This document shows, piece after piece, positions 5,373 to 5,881 of a stretch of DNA of 5,881 nt. The position numbers were made by a program, and so were the translations under genes. The stretch is from contig CAJXSA010000256.1 of the NCBI GenBank assembly GCA_913060595.1, forward strand, positions 1-5,881. Direction: 5' to 3'. How positions within the stretch are numbered: position 1 is the first letter of the stretch; every line of letters starts with the position of its first letter. This DNA comes from an uncultured Ignavibacteria bacterium (GTDB taxonomy: Bacteria; Bacteroidota; Ignavibacteria; SZUA-365). Under the pieces are notes generated by a model. That model saw nothing but the letters and a program-made list of their open reading frames with translations, made no database searches and had not been told where the DNA came from.

Positions 5373-5535
5373 CCCCCCGGACGTTTTTTTCTAAAAATCC
5401 CGATTTTCTGCCTGATTTGGGCATGTTTCCATGGACTGATCCCCGTCTCCGCACGCTGTTTCGACAATGTGCGCGAGGCAGGAAGGCCAACCTCCTCTCC
5501 ATCAGCGATTCAGGAAACTGTAATTCCCGATTCAG
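5373..5535. other. Non-coding stretch upstream of the leader RNA
   Basis: No gene is supported. It holds the A/T tract of the minus-strand promoter and, at 5519-5526, a TGTAAT/TAATTC sequence that could be the -10 of the rightward leader transcript (start near 5531). No good -35 is seen at the expected distance. A long minus-strand open frame over 5164-5667 crosses the terminator and promoters and does not look coding. Confidence 0.4.
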
Positions 5536-5682
5536 ACCTGTGTAAGGTTGCGGCGCTACCTTGGTACACAGACACGGATGGGACGCGTCATCTCGCACAG
5601 GGACGCGGTCCGCGACGGCAGCGCCGCGTCGGCGCACCGTCCGCTCGTGTCGACTCGCATGGTCCAATAACCTTACAGAGGT
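5536..5682 (+). promoter_or_regulatory. Structured 5' leader with Shine-Dalgarno-sequestering stem and alternative hairpin
   Basis: ACCTGTGTAAGGTT (5536-5549) pairs with AACCTTACAGAGGT (5669-5682) at 13 of 14 positions, the one mismatch being G5540 with G5678. The 3' arm contains the Shine-Dalgarno AGAGGT of the following gene, so this stem would hide it. The same 5' arm can instead fold locally: TGTGT (5539-5543) with ACACA (5566-5570) and AAGGT (5544-5548) with ACCTT (5558-5562), across a GGT bulge, which would free the Shine-Dalgarno. Between the arms is a nested rod: GACACG/CGTGTC (5571-5576, 5646-5651), GGACG/CGTCC (5581-5585, 5638-5642) and a hairpin GACGCGG/CCGCGTC (5602-5608, 5624-5630) extended by CGC/GCG. 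Two exclusive folds, one blocking translation, is the layout of a riboswitch or RNA thermosensor. I recognise no known class. Confidence 0.55.
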
Positions 5683-5683
5683 G
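5677..5683 (+). promoter_or_regulatory. Ribosome binding site deciding the GTG start
   Basis: AGAGGTG lies 5 bases before GTG 5689 and 14 bases before the in-frame ATG 5698, so GTG is preferred. Most of this site lies in the 3' arm of the inverted repeat described for the leader. Confidence 0.65.
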
Positions 5684-5688
5684 TTCCT

Positions 5689-5881
5689 GTGGATAAAATG
5701 CTGACAACCATACTGCTGGGCCTGGTCGCAACGACGGTGCTGACCACCTTCAACGTCTTCGGCGAGAATCCTGTCGAGGAAATCGGATCCTTCCTGAACA
5801 GCTCCGAAATCCAGGCGCGCGAACTCGCGGTCAGCGGCATCGAATACGCCATGACCCGGCTGGAGGAGGACGGAAACTGGG
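5689..5881 (+). CDS. Pilin-like / PilX-like membrane-anchored protein, 3' end outside window
   Basis: The first 64 codons of a gene that runs off the right edge. One N-terminal hydrophobic helix (about residues 4-20, MLTTILLGLVATTVLTT) is followed, after a polar link, by ARELAVSGIEYAMTRLEEDGNW. That last block is typical of minor-pilin and PilX/GspK-type proteins, where A-x-x-L-A-x-x-G-I-x-x-A continues the long N-terminal helix. There is no standard prepilin cleavage motif (G-F-T-L-x-E), so processing by a prepilin peptidase is doubtful; the helix break around NVFGENP is also atypical. A role in a type IV pilus or type II secretion-like assembly is likely but not proven from this fragment. 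The start is GTG 5689, chosen by the AGAGGTG ribosome binding site. Translation may be controlled by the structured leader just upstream. Confidence 0.65.
   Translation, partial: MDKMLTTILLGLVATTVLTTFNVFGENPVEEIGSFLNSSEIQARELAVSGIEYAMTRLEEDGNW

Noticed and set aside
5380..5392. Plus-strand T run as a terminator
   Set aside because: No stable stem precedes it on the plus strand; it is better read as the A/T tract upstream of the minus-strand promoter.
5460..5512. Hammerhead-ribozyme-like words (CTGATGG and GTCGAAAC) on the minus strand
   Set aside because: The core should read CTGATGA, and the bases between the two words cannot form stem II. CGCTG/CAGCG pairing overlaps the core itself.
5164..5667. 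167-codon open frame on the minus strand
   Set aside because: It crosses a strong terminator, two promoters and a structured region. It has an arginine/cysteine-rich random composition and no ribosome binding site or recognisable motif.

Overview
The window reads as a stretch of chromosome from a GC-rich, Gram-negative (diderm) bacterium. Lipoprotein signal peptides, a thioredoxin-fold lipoprotein of a style common in Bacteroidota and relatives, MORN/YwqK-type repeats and a pilin-like 'ARELAVSGIEYA' segment together suggest the Bacteroidota/Chlorobiota/Ignavibacteria side of the tree. That placement is inference. Several recognisable promoters have TTGACA-like -35 boxes with 17-base spacers, rather than the -7 TAnnTTTG type of classical Bacteroides.

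Left part (1 to about 2700), accessory in character. The 5' part of hsdM, the type I restriction-modification methyltransferase, runs leftward off the window edge. It starts at a TTG codon just after a 17-codon upstream ORF with a strong ribosome binding site. Next comes an AT-richer stretch without a convincing gene, then a frameshifted and truncated radC remnant carrying a perfect 13-base inverted repeat. It abuts a secreted protein made almost entirely of seven 24-residue MORN-like repeats, which has its own promoter. Composition is visibly lower in GC around 1310-1600 and 2380-2560 than to the right.

Middle part (2798-4603), probably backbone. Two same-direction lipoprotein genes follow: a WCGPC thioredoxin-fold protein with a long helical/TPR-like tail, and a small lipoprotein whose C-terminal half resembles the SecD P1-head domain. 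A convergent gene (4656-5171, minus) encodes a small protein with two membrane helices and a SLATT-like layout, a type often linked to anti-phage or conflict systems. It has a good promoter of its own.

Right part (5172-5881), the most unusual. About 500 bases lack a protein gene but hold two RNA-level signals. (a) On the minus strand, a complete miniature transcription unit: A/T tract, TTGACA-17-TACGTT promoter with a palindrome in the spacer, a very C-rich 5' end and a 13-bp terminator hairpin with a U tract, predicting an RNA of about 55 nt. (b) On the plus strand, a leader of about 150 nt before a truncated pilin-like gene. Its two ends form a 14-base inverted repeat (13 of 14 paired) that covers the Shine-Dalgarno sequence, and the same 5' arm can instead fold into a local hairpin. 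This is the layout of a translational RNA switch. I matched neither to a known RNA family.
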